DNA of 64,000 nt, from assembly GCA_963531535.1 (NCBI GenBank), contig CAUSGX010000003.1:34748-98747 (forward strand). Direction: 5' to 3'. The stretch comes from HOT-345 sp963531535. GTDB taxonomy: Bacteria > Patescibacteriota > Gracilibacteria > Absconditabacterales > Absconditicoccaceae. The position numbers and the translations under genes are program-made. The notes beneath the pieces were generated by a model. That model saw only the letters and a list, made by a program, of their open reading frames with translations, did no database searches and was not told the origin of the DNA. Below are positions 21,595-31,675 of the stretch, piece after piece (positions within the stretch are counted from its first letter, which is position 1; every line of letters starts with the position of its first letter).

Positions 21595-21775
21595 GGCTTT
21601 TTTGTTTGACGGGTATCGTTACTTTAATTATTTCATGCAAAAAGTCAAGAGATATTGGTTCAGAGCTTTAGGCTCCCATTTTACTTCTGCTTATGATGGA
21701 GGTATTGAATTTGGAAACTTCTCCTTGACATTCTTTGAGGGATTCCTAGAGTGGGGAAGAATGTTTGGATGATAG
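21593..21775 (+). CDS. Short frame, possibly the 5' part of the next gene
   Basis: ATG at 21593 opens a 60-residue frame rich in Phe, Tyr and Gly that ends with a UGA glycine and TAG at 21773-21775. The next plus-strand frame starts inside it. The pair could be two overlapping genes or one gene split by a frameshift near 21765. No family is recognised. Confidence 0.35.
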
Positions 21776-22268
21776 AGGAGATATTTTTTTATTTGTGCAA
21801 GATGATGGAGCCATACGGTGGAATACAGACCAGAGGCGGATATTTGATACTTTTCAACGGTCTTTTGCGGGTGATACGATAGGCTATAGTCAGTTCCCTC
21901 TTGGCGTTTTTACAATGGATATACTACCTAGAACCTCTTATTTTTATTTTCTGAAGATGAAGATGCTCTCATTTCAGGAACTTTCTCGTAAAAATCTTTC
22001 TCAAAAATTTCAGGGTTACCGTATGCTTTGAACGCTTGCTCTCAATTTTACCAAGAAGTTTTTTCAAATAGAAAAAAAACCTGATCATATTCTTGCTGAT
22101 GAAATCTTGGCTTGATACCTTAAATATCAAATTCTTTTTCTTAAGACTAGAGATCAAAACCTAAAAATAGAGATCTTTAAACAAAAAAAAGAGCTGATAA
22201 CTCAGCTCAATGCTCATTTTCAATCGCTTGGATATCAGCAACAGATCACAGATATCCGCTTAAAATAG
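21765..22268 (+). CDS. Hypothetical protein, 167 aa, TTG start or frameshifted
   Basis: The frame is open from a stop at 21747 to TAG at 22266-22268 and contains two UGA glycines, so it behaves like a native gene. No ATG exists near the 5' end; TTG at 21765 is the first candidate and overlaps the preceding frame by 11 bases. The C-terminal 60 residues are helical and charged with a coiled-coil pattern. It ends 16 bases from the convergent murF gene. Confidence 0.5.
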
Positions 22269-22284
22269 CTTAAGACCAGCTTTT

Positions 22285-23640
22285 TTATGCTATGTTATTT
22301 TTCTTTTTAAGCCACCAATCAGATTGCCTTGTCAAACGCTGAATATCTTCGCTATTTTTTAAGAATCTTTTTACCGCTTCCTCAAGGAAGATGGTATTTT
22401 GGCTTCCCTTAAAGAGAATAATCCACTTTTCATCAGTATTTTCTAAAATTTTTGAAATAGCTTTTTCTACTTTTGAAATTGAATCAACAACTTGGAGCTT
22501 CTCCTCTGGATATCAGATTTTATTTAGTTCATCAGCGAGATATTCGCGCATATAATTCCCTAATAAAATCAACTGATCTGAACTCTGATGAACATAGCCA
22601 GCTAAAAGGCGGTGCTCCTGCTGAGTAAGGTCTCCTAACTCCCTCATATCTCAGAGTACAAGCATCACTTTTCTCTTGTCTGGAAGTGATTTTTGAACTT
22701 GAAGTGTTGTATCAATGAGTTTCCTCATGCTGAGAGGCGAGGCATTATAGGTTGAGTCAATGATGATACTCTCATATTTTCCCTCAAAAAGCGAGCATCT
22801 TCATGGTTGAAGCTGAAAAATAAGAGGAGAGGAGAGAAAATGTTTATAGTCCAGTCCTTTGCCAGTTTGCTGATATTTCACGATATCTGCGATAACAAGC
22901 GCAACTCCTAAATATCCATAATTTGGCTTACCAAAGAGATTAGTCTTTACTTGATACTTTTTTCACTTAATATCTAACAAAAAATCTGAAATAAGTCCTT
23001 GATCTCGTCTGAGAGTCTCATTTTCAAAACTAATTTCAAGTTCAGGCTTTTTATGCTGTGTTTGGTACATAAAAAGCTCAATAGAAATCTGGTTTTTGAG
23101 CTGTTGCGCATAGTGATCCTCAGCATTGAGAAAGGCGATTTCCCTTGTATTTTTTATCATTTTAACTTCTTCATTGGCAATTGCCGCTGGGTCTCAAAAT
23201 TGCTCAGAATGTACTGCATCTAGTGCTGTAAACACCCCGATATGTGGCTTGTTAATACTTAAAAGAAACTCCATTTCTTTTGGTCTATCAATTCCATATT
23301 CCAGAATAATAGTATCATAAGGTTTCTTCCCAAACAGCAGCTTCCAAAAAGTCTGAAATCAGACTTTAATCATATTGAAGATTGAAGGAGACCAGTCTTC
23401 TACTTGAAAAATTGAGAGTGACATACCAAGTTCTCCATTGAAATTTTTCGGAGAAGTATAAATATTCGCTTCAGGCAATGCCTTTTGAAGTGTTTGATGA
23501 ATGATCATGCGACATGAGGTTTTACCTACGCTTCCATTGATTCCAATGGTAAAGATGTTATGTTTTTTTAGATAATTTCTAGCGCATCGCCCTAAATAAC
23601 GATAATACTGAGATAAAAGCCAGTTTTTAAACTTTTTCAT
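22285..23640 (-). CDS. murF: UDP-N-acetylmuramoyl-tripeptide--D-Ala-D-Ala ligase MurF
   Basis: MurF adds D-Ala-D-Ala to the peptidoglycan precursor in the cytoplasm. The 451 residues contain the Mur-ligase P-loop GINGSVGKTS (about residues 35-44) and the central-domain glutamate region ILEYGIDRPKEMEFLL. HIGVFTALDAVHSEQFG and the C-terminal DSTYNASPLSMR and VLGDMRELG motifs follow. UGA encodes several conserved glycines. A TTG four codons upstream of the chosen ATG is possible. Other mur genes are not adjacent; murA lies near 62 kb. Confidence 0.93.
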
Positions 23641-23778
23641 TGGATCTTTCAAAGATAAATCTCCCTAACTATAAGAAAACTTCCTTTATTTTCAATTTTA
23701 AGTATTCAAAAAACTCTTGTATCTTTCCTAGGCTTGTGTATGATAGAGGAGTTATAGTTTTAGATTTCTTTATTTCTT

Positions 23779-24789
23779 ATGAAGTCAGATAATCCCTTGA
23801 TTTCAATAGTGATCCCTACTAGGGCGAATGATGCTTATACGCTTTCGCGTCTTCTTCTAGCTCTAATGGATCAAACGTATCAGACTTTTGAGGTACTTCT
23901 TGTTTGTGATAGGAGGTTTACTCCAGAGGAATGGTCGGATTTTTCTAATATGATTTTGAGTGAACAAGGAGATATTTGATCAAAGCTTTCAGAAAATATG
24001 AGACAAAAAATCAGACTTTTTTCTCATCAAAATAGTGAGTTTATGCCCCTCTCTCCTTGATGAGCAAGTGCAACAAGAAATTTCTGAATTTGAGAGGCGA
24101 AAGGAGATTTTATTCAGCTCTTTGATGATGATAATACGGTTTGAGTTCAGTACCTAGAACAAGAAATCGCCTATTATCAGCAATATACAGAGATATTTGA
24201 CCAAAAGATTGTACTGACGCCAAAATTACTCTGGAGGGATACAGAGACAATTCAAAATCAGGGATTTTTAAAGTATAATTATCGATTAGCGAGACCACAA
24301 GTATATTTTCTATCAGAAAATCAAAGCTATGCTGAGATCTCAATGTTCAGTGGAAATTGAGTCTTTTCAACTGCTGACTTGATAAAAGAGACCCTCTATG
24401 ATGAAAGGTTTGCCCGAATTGCAGAGGATTTAGATTTTGTCTATCGTCTCAAGCAAAATGGCGCAAAAATCCTGAATATTTCAGTACTAGAACTTAGGCA
24501 TCGAGAGAGAGATAAAACTCCTTTAGAACAAGCTCGAATCTGAACACCTAGATCTGCTGAGCAAAAGATTAAAAATATTTTCCTCCGAGTAAGAAAACAT
24601 ACAAATCTTATCCAAAAAATAATTTTTATCTTCTGGAGTTCTCGGGGGATTACCCTTTGGCTTTCAGTGAAAGCATTATATTATTGATGAGATGAGAAGT
24701 GGAGTATTATTGGAGGATTGATAAGAGGGTATTTGAGATGACGGAAAGTCCTTTTGTGATTCTACCTTTGAGAGAGAAAAGTGAGATAA
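23779..24789 (+). CDS. Glycosyltransferase family 2
   Basis: The N-terminus PLISIVIPTRANDAYTLSRL and LMDQTYQTFEVLLVCD are the GT-A signature, and QLFDDDNTV gives the DxD-type metal site near residue 117. An aspartate/glutamate in EDLDFVYRL could act as catalytic base. A hydrophobic C-terminal stretch may peripherally attach it to the membrane. UGA glycines are frequent (including PGGASATRN). The length is 336 aa, ending in TAA. It likely transfers a sugar to a surface glycan; donor and acceptor are unknown. Confidence 0.88.
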
Positions 24790-25431
24790 ATCAGATTTTT
24801 TTTGATTTATAATATGAAAAATACTACTAGAGGTACTAGTAGTATTTTTTGCTGAAGTGTTTCATTCAGCTACCAGGTCAACAATCTCAGTTAGATCCAT
24901 TGTGAAGATCCCCTGTTCTTGTGCAAAGGCAAGTGCTTCTGTACAGAGAATTTCTCCATCTTTAGTTCTTCGGAAGGCGAAGATATCAGCGGATTTTAAC
25001 AGCTTGAGATATACTTTTTGATATGCAAATTCATCGAGTTCATTAATGCTTGTAGTCGAAGTATTGAGTTGAGGGTAGGTGGATACAAGGTCCTCCATCT
25101 CCTCATTTAGTCTGGCACCCGAATTGCGTGCTAGATCAATATTTGCCTGAGCATCAATTAGCTCTCCAAAGAAGGTATGGTATTCTTTGAAAATTGAATT
25201 TATTGACTTGTTTATCACGGTATATCCTGCCCATTCTAAGTACCTGATGTCTTCTTCCTCTTGCTTACCAAAGCTTCTTGGTAATTTTTCGAAGAGATAG
25301 AATACTTTAGGTTTTGAGGTAAGAGCTGTTGCAAGATCTGCTTTGATCTTTGATCTAAATTGATCCAATTCGTCTTTTTGCCCCTCGACCGGAACTTTCG
25401 GTAAGAGGAGCTCTTGTTCGTTGTTTAGCAT
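24676..25431 (-). CDS. Hypothetical protein; end depends on whether UGA at 24862 is stop or Gly
   Basis: From ATG at 25431 the frame has no UGA for 189 codons and then meets a UGA at 24862-24864, twelve bases before a 14-base-stem terminator. Coordinates follow the code used by the rest of the window (UGA=Gly), which adds 62 residues. That extension runs through the hairpin and overlaps the glycosyltransferase tail antisense, to TAA at 24676. The 189-residue body is acidic and helical, with a tail suggesting a ligand domain (ADIFAFRRTKDGEILCTEAL). No family is recognised. All seven glycines in the body use GGN codons. The natural end is more likely the UGA. Confidence 0.5.
24817..24849. terminator. 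Strong bidirectional terminator
   Basis: AAAAATACTACTAG and CTAGTAGTATTTTT form a perfect 14-base stem with a five-base loop. It separates the glycosyltransferase from the convergent minus-strand operon. The frame at 24676-25431 reads through it only if UGA at 24862-24864 is sense. Confidence 0.9.
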
Positions 25432-25443
25432 ACTTTTCTTTTT

Positions 25444-25680
25444 TTAGATTTGTTTTAACAAATGGTCTAGCAATAGCCAGAGCCCATAACAGATTACTAG
25501 GATAATGATGGTCCCTAGAAGAAGTTTAGGAAGCTCCTTCCTATGATTCGGAACTTCTGTTACCTCTATGATTTCAGCTATTTTAGGCTTTTTTGTCCCC
25601 GCTACGCGGGTGCTATATGCTGCTTGTTTACTGTTTGGAGACTCTGTAGTGGAGTTCCTCTCTTGTTTTTTTGTTTTCAT
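25444..25680 (-). CDS. Small tail-anchored membrane protein, 78 aa
   Basis: A basic, Lys/Thr-rich N-terminal half is followed by a single C-terminal helix (LLLGTIIILVICYGLWLLL) and a short basic tail, ending in TAA. Its glycines use no UGA. It lies 12 bases upstream of the preceding minus-strand gene and has a good promoter, so the two form an operon. The function is unknown. Confidence 0.65.
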   Translation of the reverse strand: MKTKKQERNSTTESPNSKQAAYSTRVAGTKKPKIAEIIEVTEVPNHRKELPKLLLGTIIILVICYGLWLLLDHLLKQI

Positions 25681-25709
25681 AGGCTATTTATTTTATATTT
25701 ATAGACAGT

Positions 25710-25737
25710 ATAATATATAAATATAGTATAAAGTCAA
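25710..25737 (-). promoter_or_regulatory. Promoter TTGACT-16-TATTAT for the two-gene operon
   Basis: On the minus strand, TTGACT and TATTAT are separated by 16 bases and lie 30 bases before the ATG at 25680. The spacing matches other promoters of UGA-free genes here. Confidence 0.6.
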
Positions 25738-25814
25738 GTTCTTTTTGAGAGAAGGGTGCTAGTTTCGCTACAATTAGGTTTTCTTGTTAGAAAATAATCA
25801 TAAAGGGACAAAAC

Positions 25815-25847
25815 AGAAAAACCTGATATCAACTCAGGTTTTTTTTA
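25815..25847 (-). terminator. Terminator after the ftsQ-like gene
   Basis: ACCTGA and TCAGGT pair across a seven-base loop, with A-runs and T-runs on both sides. Confidence 0.8.
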
Positions 25848-25851
25848 TTTT

Positions 25852-26724
25852 TTATTCTCTGATAATTACTTTTTCTTGTGTTAAACTTCCGAGATCGATC
25901 TCTGTTATTCCAGAGAAGTTTTTAAAGTGCTTTTTGAGCCGGAGATACTTTTCTAGCTGAAAAGGTACATTATCTCTGTGGAGGAATATCATCTTATTCC
26001 CCTCAAAAATAATGAAATTGCTTGAACCAGCCAAGTAGACAAATCTTTTCATCTCAGGGAAGGTCTCTTTGATACTGGGAAGATGGTTTTTATATCGCTC
26101 ATATCCTACATCATAGAAGAATCCAGCGAGAGAGGTAGTCCCGCTTAGATAACCAGGTGTATCTACTACGAATCAAGTTTTACCGAGCGTTCGGTTTTGT
26201 TGTAGTTCATCTGTAAATCCATCATTTCGAACTCAGAATTTTTTCTCTCAGAGCTTAACTACAAAATCGGGCTCAATGTAGGAGAAATCGACTGAGATTT
26301 CTTGGGGATTGGTATAGGTAATTTTTGCATTCTTAACGAATGGATATTCTGTTTTTACTCGGTTGAGGAGCTCACTTTCTCATCCTACTTTTAGCGTGCT
26401 ATAATATTTCCCTCTCAAAAACTTAGATGCTAATACAAAAAGCTCAGTATTTTCATATTTACTTCTTGTTTTTTGCGTGTAGTTAATAGTTTTGATTTGA
26501 TAACTTGGATTATAAATCGTTCCTTTTAGGAGATAAATCGTTAAAAAACTGAGTAATACAATAATCCCAATGATTGCCCAGTATTTCTGTGATAAAAGAG
26601 ATAAAAATCAGACTTTTTTCCCATTTACTTTACGAGAAAAACCAGCAATTTTACTTCTGTTAAAGTCTGATTGCTGAGATCTTTGTTTAATAAAAGGTTT
26701 GCTCTGGACAATTCCTCTTGCCAT
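25852..26724 (-). CDS. ftsQ: FtsQ/DivIB-like cell division protein
   Basis: The 290 residues have a basic cytoplasmic head, one membrane helix (YWAIIGIIVLLSFLTIYLL, ~48-66), then a POTRA-like segment with an alternating strand/helix pattern. The segment VKNAKITYTNPQEISVDF resembles the FtsQ beta-strand 'V..A.V....P..I.I.V.E'. A beta domain follows. This arrangement is typical of the divisome linker FtsQ/DivIB. Identity rests on architecture, not on a diagnostic motif. UGA glycines occur, e.g. KVGGESE and LGEKKFG. Confidence 0.7.
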
Positions 26725-26862
26725 CAAAAGAAAGAACTAAAATTTTACATCTCAAAGATAGTAAAATGCTTGTGATTTGCAACTGGGAATGCGTCTATTT
26801 TTTTGATTTGCAATCATTAGAAGAAAGCTTATAGTTAGGAGACTTTATTCCAATATATTACG

Positions 26863-28236
26863 ATGAAAAAGTATCGTCTTTTGAGAGTTGTATTGCACTT
26901 TCTTCTTATCAATGGACTTTTTTTCTTGACATATAAGCTCCGTTTGATCGGTGATTTTCTTCCTTGAATTCATCTACCAATCCCTTTTATTAATGCAGAT
27001 GAACTGTGTCTATTTTCACTTATAGCAAGTGCTAGTTTCGTGAGTATTTGAGTGATTAAAAGCTTCTATCCACTCAATAAAAAGATTATAAATCATTTTC
27101 AAACCCTCAATAAAGTCTGGCTTTATTGGTTTATTTCAATTGCTTTTCTCTCATATTTTTGACAGGGATTCATTTTCTTTTTTTGAATATCAAGATTCAT
27201 TATCCTCGTAACGGCAGTTCTCAGCTGGGTAATTATTCTTCTTTTTGATCAGTTGCGAAAAGCATTTGAGTTTAGATGGCAAAAAAAAGCCTGAAAACAG
27301 ATCCTTGTGATTGCACAAGAGGGGCTGGAATCAGAGGGGCTTCTTGCAACAATCAGAGAGAATTTCGAGCTCCCTCTCAAGGTAATCGGACTTGAAAAAG
27401 TTGATGAGGTTGACTTTCAAAAATATGAAATCTGTATTATTATCTGAATGTTTCAAAAAGAGGTTCTACAAGCGATTTTTGAAAAAACGAGAATGAATGA
27501 AACCAGATTTTTCCATATTAGTGAGTGATTTTTTCTTGAAGATGTTGTCTATACACCAGAAATCCTCAATAACATCATCGCACTTGAATATAAACATTCA
27601 AAACTTGATGGACGATCTCTTATTCTCAAAAGAGTGTTTGATCTTGTGGTTGCGAGTATTGCGATTATTGTATTCTCACCTGTATTTTTGATCATCTGAA
27701 TCTTAATTAAGCTAGATAGTCCAGGTCCAATTATTTATCGCTCAAAAAGAGTTTGAAAAGGCTGAAATCTTTTCACTTTCCTCAAGTTTCGTACGATGTA
27801 TACGCATCTTAGTGTCTGATATTGAGGGAAAGAAGCTGATAAACTCTATCAGGATTTGATAAATTCGGGAGCAAATGCTAGGAATGGAATTCTACCAAAA
27901 ATTCACAATGATCCAAGAGTCACAAAAATCTGACGCTTCCTCAGGAAAACCTCGCTTGATGAATTGCCTCAGCTTTTCTGTGTTCTTGTAGGAACTATGT
28001 CGATTGTTGGTCCAAGGCCTCATCTTCAAAACGAAGTAGAGCAGTATGCCCCATGGGAAAGGAGACTCTTGAGCATTAATCCATGAATCACCTGATATGC
28101 ACAGGTGTTTTGAAGGGATTCGCTTGACTTTGACCAGGAGGCACAACTGGACCTTTACTATATTCAGAATTGGTCGCTTCGATTGGATATTTATGTGATT
28201 TTTGGAACTTTTGGAGTGATATTCAAAGGACGCTAA
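26863..28236 (+). CDS. Polyprenyl-phosphate sugar-1-phosphate transferase (bacterial sugar transferase)
   Basis: This is an initiating glycosylphosphotransferase that loads a sugar phosphate on undecaprenyl phosphate at the inner membrane face. The 457 residues hold about four N-terminal helices, a CoA-binding-like domain, then the catalytic module. That module has KRVFDLVVASIAIIVFSPVF, the DSPGPIIYRSKRVGKGG motif, FLKFRTMY, RKTSLDELPQL and VGPRPHL. UGA encodes several of these glycines (RVGKGGNLF). It fits the WbaP/WcaJ-type architecture with an N-terminal membrane domain. The neighbouring secreted protein follows after 25 bases. Confidence 0.93.
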
Positions 28237-28261
28237 ATTTTTATATCTTTTTTATATAAAA

Positions 28262-29098
28262 ATGAAGATAAAAATCTGATTTTTGATTCTTTTTTATTGA
28301 GTTTTTAGTATTGGGTGGACTTTTTCCTATCAACCAACTATAGAGGATCAACAGGAATTGACTGCTCTCAAATCTCAGCTTCGTGAAGCGATTTCCTGAG
28401 ATAATATTGCTCTCTGGAATCTCTATGCTCAAGCAAGAGATCTAGAAATTTGAATCCAAAAGCCGGAAAGCCTTAATTATAAGCTTCAGCATCTGAGGGA
28501 TTATCTTTTGACAGTTCTGGAAGATAGGAGAGAGAGTGCAAAGAGAGATTCAAAGGAGAAGAAGTCAGATTTTTTGTCTTCTTTCCAGTGAAGTGGACTC
28601 GCTACTGCGGAAATTCTTTCTGAAAATTGTATTGGTCGATATCCGACCTTAGATACGATGAGTTTTGTTTATGACTTCCCAACTTCGCTTAGTATTGCAA
28701 TCTGGTATAGGGAGACGAGTTGTGGTTTCTATTTACCTAAAAATGGAAATGGACCTTTCCAAATCACTAGTAAGCAATATGGAAGTTGAACTCTTGATAG
28801 AGCAGTATTTGAGCAGACTATTAAGGACTTTCTTGAATTTTCAAAAAAGAAGATTGATCGATATAATTCAAAGAATCCTGAGACACCGATTCGTCTCTGA
28901 TATGATTCAATTAATTATAAAGATCTCTATAAATTTGCAGGACTTTACAACGGTTTAAGTGGATGAACTGTGTATTGAGAGATTTGACCTGCGAATCCAA
29001 AATATTTCCTAGAAAAAGTGCCGTGAGAACGAGAAAATGGTAAGAAAAACTGACTTTTCCTTCAGCTATTGAGAGTTTTAGAGTGGGAGATTAGGTAG
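28262..29098 (+). CDS. Secreted protein, possibly lysozyme/transglycosylase-like
   Basis: The ATG at 28262 gives a signal peptide (MKIKIGFLILFYGVFSIGWTF) in which two glycines are UGA. A coiled-coil-like helical stretch follows (residues ~25-105). The second half has NGNGPFQI (GxFQI as in lytic transglycosylases) and FAGLYNGLSGG (as in the YNG element of lysozyme folds). A Glu in AEILSENC could be catalytic. I infer a peptidoglycan hydrolase with modest confidence. The dispersed motif overlaps the signal-peptide codons. The protein is 278 aa and ends in TAG. Confidence 0.65.
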
Positions 29099-29128
29099 TT
29101 ATCTTTTTATTATTAATGATTTGTAAAC

Positions 29129-29160
29129 AAAAAAGCCTGATTTATCCAGGCTTTTTCTTT
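29129..29160. terminator. Bidirectional terminator
   Basis: AAAAGCCTG (29131-29139) pairs with CAGGCTTTT (29147-29155), between convergent genes. Confidence 0.85.
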
Positions 29161-29162
29161 TT

Positions 29163-29735
29163 TTATTCTTTAGATTTTTTACCATATTGTTTAAGGTAGG
29201 AATTGAGCCAAGTGTATAGATCTTCGGCTGTTATATCAAGTTCGTTAGTTAAGAGAGGGACTCCTGTTTGACGTAATGTCTTGGTCATATCCTTCTTAAG
29301 CTGTCAGTTTTTTAAGGTTTTGATATAGGGCTCGGGATCTTTGAAGATGAGGCAGACTCAATCAGGACATTCAGATTTCCTAAAAGTTGATTGATTAGGG
29401 TCGGAGCCGTCAAACTTTCCAAGGACGAACTCATCTATATCTTCTCGCTTAATTTCTCATACCGAGCGTCCAAGGACTGTTTGCTTATAGGTCAATCCAC
29501 GAGTGGTCAATAATAACCCTCTCTTTTCTGCTGGGCGAAAGAGCTCTCGAATACTATAAGGGATCATACAAAATAGCACGATACTTACAATCCAGAGGAC
29601 AACATGGATCGTATAAAAATAATAATAGATTGCACCGTTGATAACCAGTGAAAGCATAAAGTATCAAACTGCTATTCGGATGTTTTTTCTGAGTCTTTCT
29701 CTACTTGGAGCGATAAATTTCTCATTCATTTTCAT
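29163..29735 (-). CDS. Two-helix membrane protein, PH-like domain possible
   Basis: The 190-residue protein has a short N-terminus, two hydrophobic helices (residues ~25-45 and ~50-70), then a soluble domain with strands (RGLLLTTRGLTYKQTVLG, IKREDIDEFVLG). This layout recalls bacterial PH-domain membrane proteins, but no diagnostic motif is seen. UGA glycines occur after LGRSV and elsewhere. It lies downstream of gltX on the same strand, 45 bases away, so cotranscription is likely. Confidence 0.6.
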
Positions 29736-29780
29736 GATGCATAAGAGATAAAATTCAGATTTTTCTCTTTTTTTAGCTTA

Positions 29781-31430
29781 TTAGATATCAGTGAGCCTTG
29801 AAACTACTCTTTCTCTCCCCATCACCTTCATCACAGAGAAGAGGTCTGGAGTTTGTTTTGCTCAGCAGAGCTGAATTCTGAGGAACATTGCAAGGTCTCA
29901 AACTTTTCAGATGAATCCTCACTGTTTGAATTCAGCATTATTTGCTGCAAATCCGTATTTTTTTCAGATTTCTTTGAGTTGGTCAAACCAGGTTAGAACA
30001 TCTCAGCTTAGGTCAAAGTTTTCAGCATACTCTTGAGTAAATGCTTTTCGTGTTTCAAGTGGGATATTCTCAGGGAAATCAGGCTTTTGAGTTTTTAGGT
30101 TTTCTCGCTCCTCATCATAGAAAAAGAGAATATTCTTTGAAATATCAGTATAGAGCGTAAATCTTTTTGGATCTTTTTCGGTATGTCTCTCAATATTGAG
30201 AGCTTGCTGAGTATAGTCAGGATATTTTTTCATCAAATTCGCAAGTTCTGGACGATATTTTTCAGCTCGTCCTAGTCCTTGAGCATAGAGCTCTGCTGTT
30301 GAAAGCAAAGAAAGATAGTTGTTATTGATATTCTGAATCTTTACAAAATCAAAAAGTGGACCAGCAACATTCATCTTTTCAAGTGAAAACTGAAAATCTA
30401 GAAATGATGAATCAGGATTTTCTTTTTGCCAATCTTCATAACTTGAATCAGCTAGCGTCAAAAGATACTGCAGTACGGCTTCTGGAGCATATCCTTCTTG
30501 AAAAAAATATTCTACATTCGCTTCTGGGTCTTTTCTCTTACTAAGCTTTCTTTTTTTTCAGTCCTCAAGCTTGCAAATAGCTGAGAAATGTGCATATTCA
30601 GGAGCCTTAAATCCGAAAGCAGTAAAAAGCTGAAGATGGAGTGGAACTGAAGTTAGCCACTCTTCTCCTCTGGAAACTGTTGTCGTCCTCATCAAGGTAT
30701 CATCTACGAGATGCGCAAAATGATAGGTCGGAAGTCCATCTCCCTTGATGATTACAATATCATTGTAGTTATCGATCATTGCGATCTTACCTCTGATTAG
30801 ATCCTCAAAAACGATCTTCTTACTCGTATCTCCTGGAGAGCGAAACCTCAAAACAGGGAAAGTCTGGTTTTCCTGATTGAATTTTTCCAAAAGTTGGTCC
30901 GGAGTTTTGTCTCTTCGCTGTGAGTATTTTCAGTAGATCCCTGGTATAATCTTTGCGGCCATTTGCATTTCCCTAGTAGCATTGAGCTCTTCTTCAGTCA
31001 TTCGGCATGGATAAGCAAGTCCCTCAGCTACAAGTTTTTTTGCGAAAACACGATAAATATCAGCTCTCTGAGACTGTATATAAGGTCAGTAGTTTCAGAT
31101 TTCTTGTCCATTTTCACCGATTGGTCCCTCCGCAAAAGTAATCCCAAATTTTTTAAGTGCTAAAATGAGGAGCTCTGTTGCACCTTCTACTTCTCTCTTT
31201 TGATCAGTATCTTCAATTCTAAGGAAGGTAAGACCTGACTTTTGATTTGCGTATTTTCGTGAGATAAATGCCGAAAATAAGCCTCAAAGATGCAAGAATC
31301 CTGTTGGACTTGGTGCAAAACGAGTAACTGTTGGATTGCCTGCTCTTTCTGGATATTTTTGGAGAAGCGCTTCTACAGTCTCAGTCGTATCTGGGAAAAG
31401 GATATCAGCTAACTCTGCTCGTGTTGTCAT
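29781..31430 (-). CDS. gltX: Glutamyl-tRNA synthetase
   Basis: This enzyme charges tRNA-Glu (and tRNA-Gln in bacteria using the amidotransferase route). The 549 residues have RFAPSPTGFLHLGG with the HIGH-type motif (near residue 45), FLRIEDTDQKR, the KLSKRKD signature, GDGLPTYHFAHLVDD and a C-terminal anticodon domain. Many UGA glycines, including the LHLGG pair, are required for these motifs. The ATG at 31430 is chosen; a longer in-frame form from 31478 is less likely because that stretch is AT-rich leader-like. Confidence 0.96.
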
Positions 31431-31618
31431 GCTTTGTGAATAGTATGATAATAAAAAACTGTTTTTAAGTCTAGTCAATTAATGAAAGAAAGCAAGAAGA
31501 AATCTGATTTTTTTGCTATCTTTATAGCTTCTCTGAGAGAAAATAGGAGCAAAATGTTTTTTTATTTTGAATTATCTCTGGTCTTTTATTCTCACTACTA
31601 TGGCAAAGAGAAGAAATC

Positions 31619-31646
31619 TTGACATTCTCTCATAAAAACATATGAT
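31619..31646 (+). promoter_or_regulatory. Strong promoter TTGACA-16-TATGAT
   Basis: A consensus -35 box and a near-consensus -10 box are separated by 16 bases, 29 bases before the ATG at 31676. Confidence 0.7.
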
Positions 31647-31675
31647 CTTTTCTATAAACAAAAATATTAATCATT

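Noticed and set aside
25590..25612. Short G+C-rich palindrome (CCCGCTACGCGGG) as a regulatory hairpin
   Set aside because: It lies inside the coding region of the 78-aa protein and has no T-run; I see no evidence of function.
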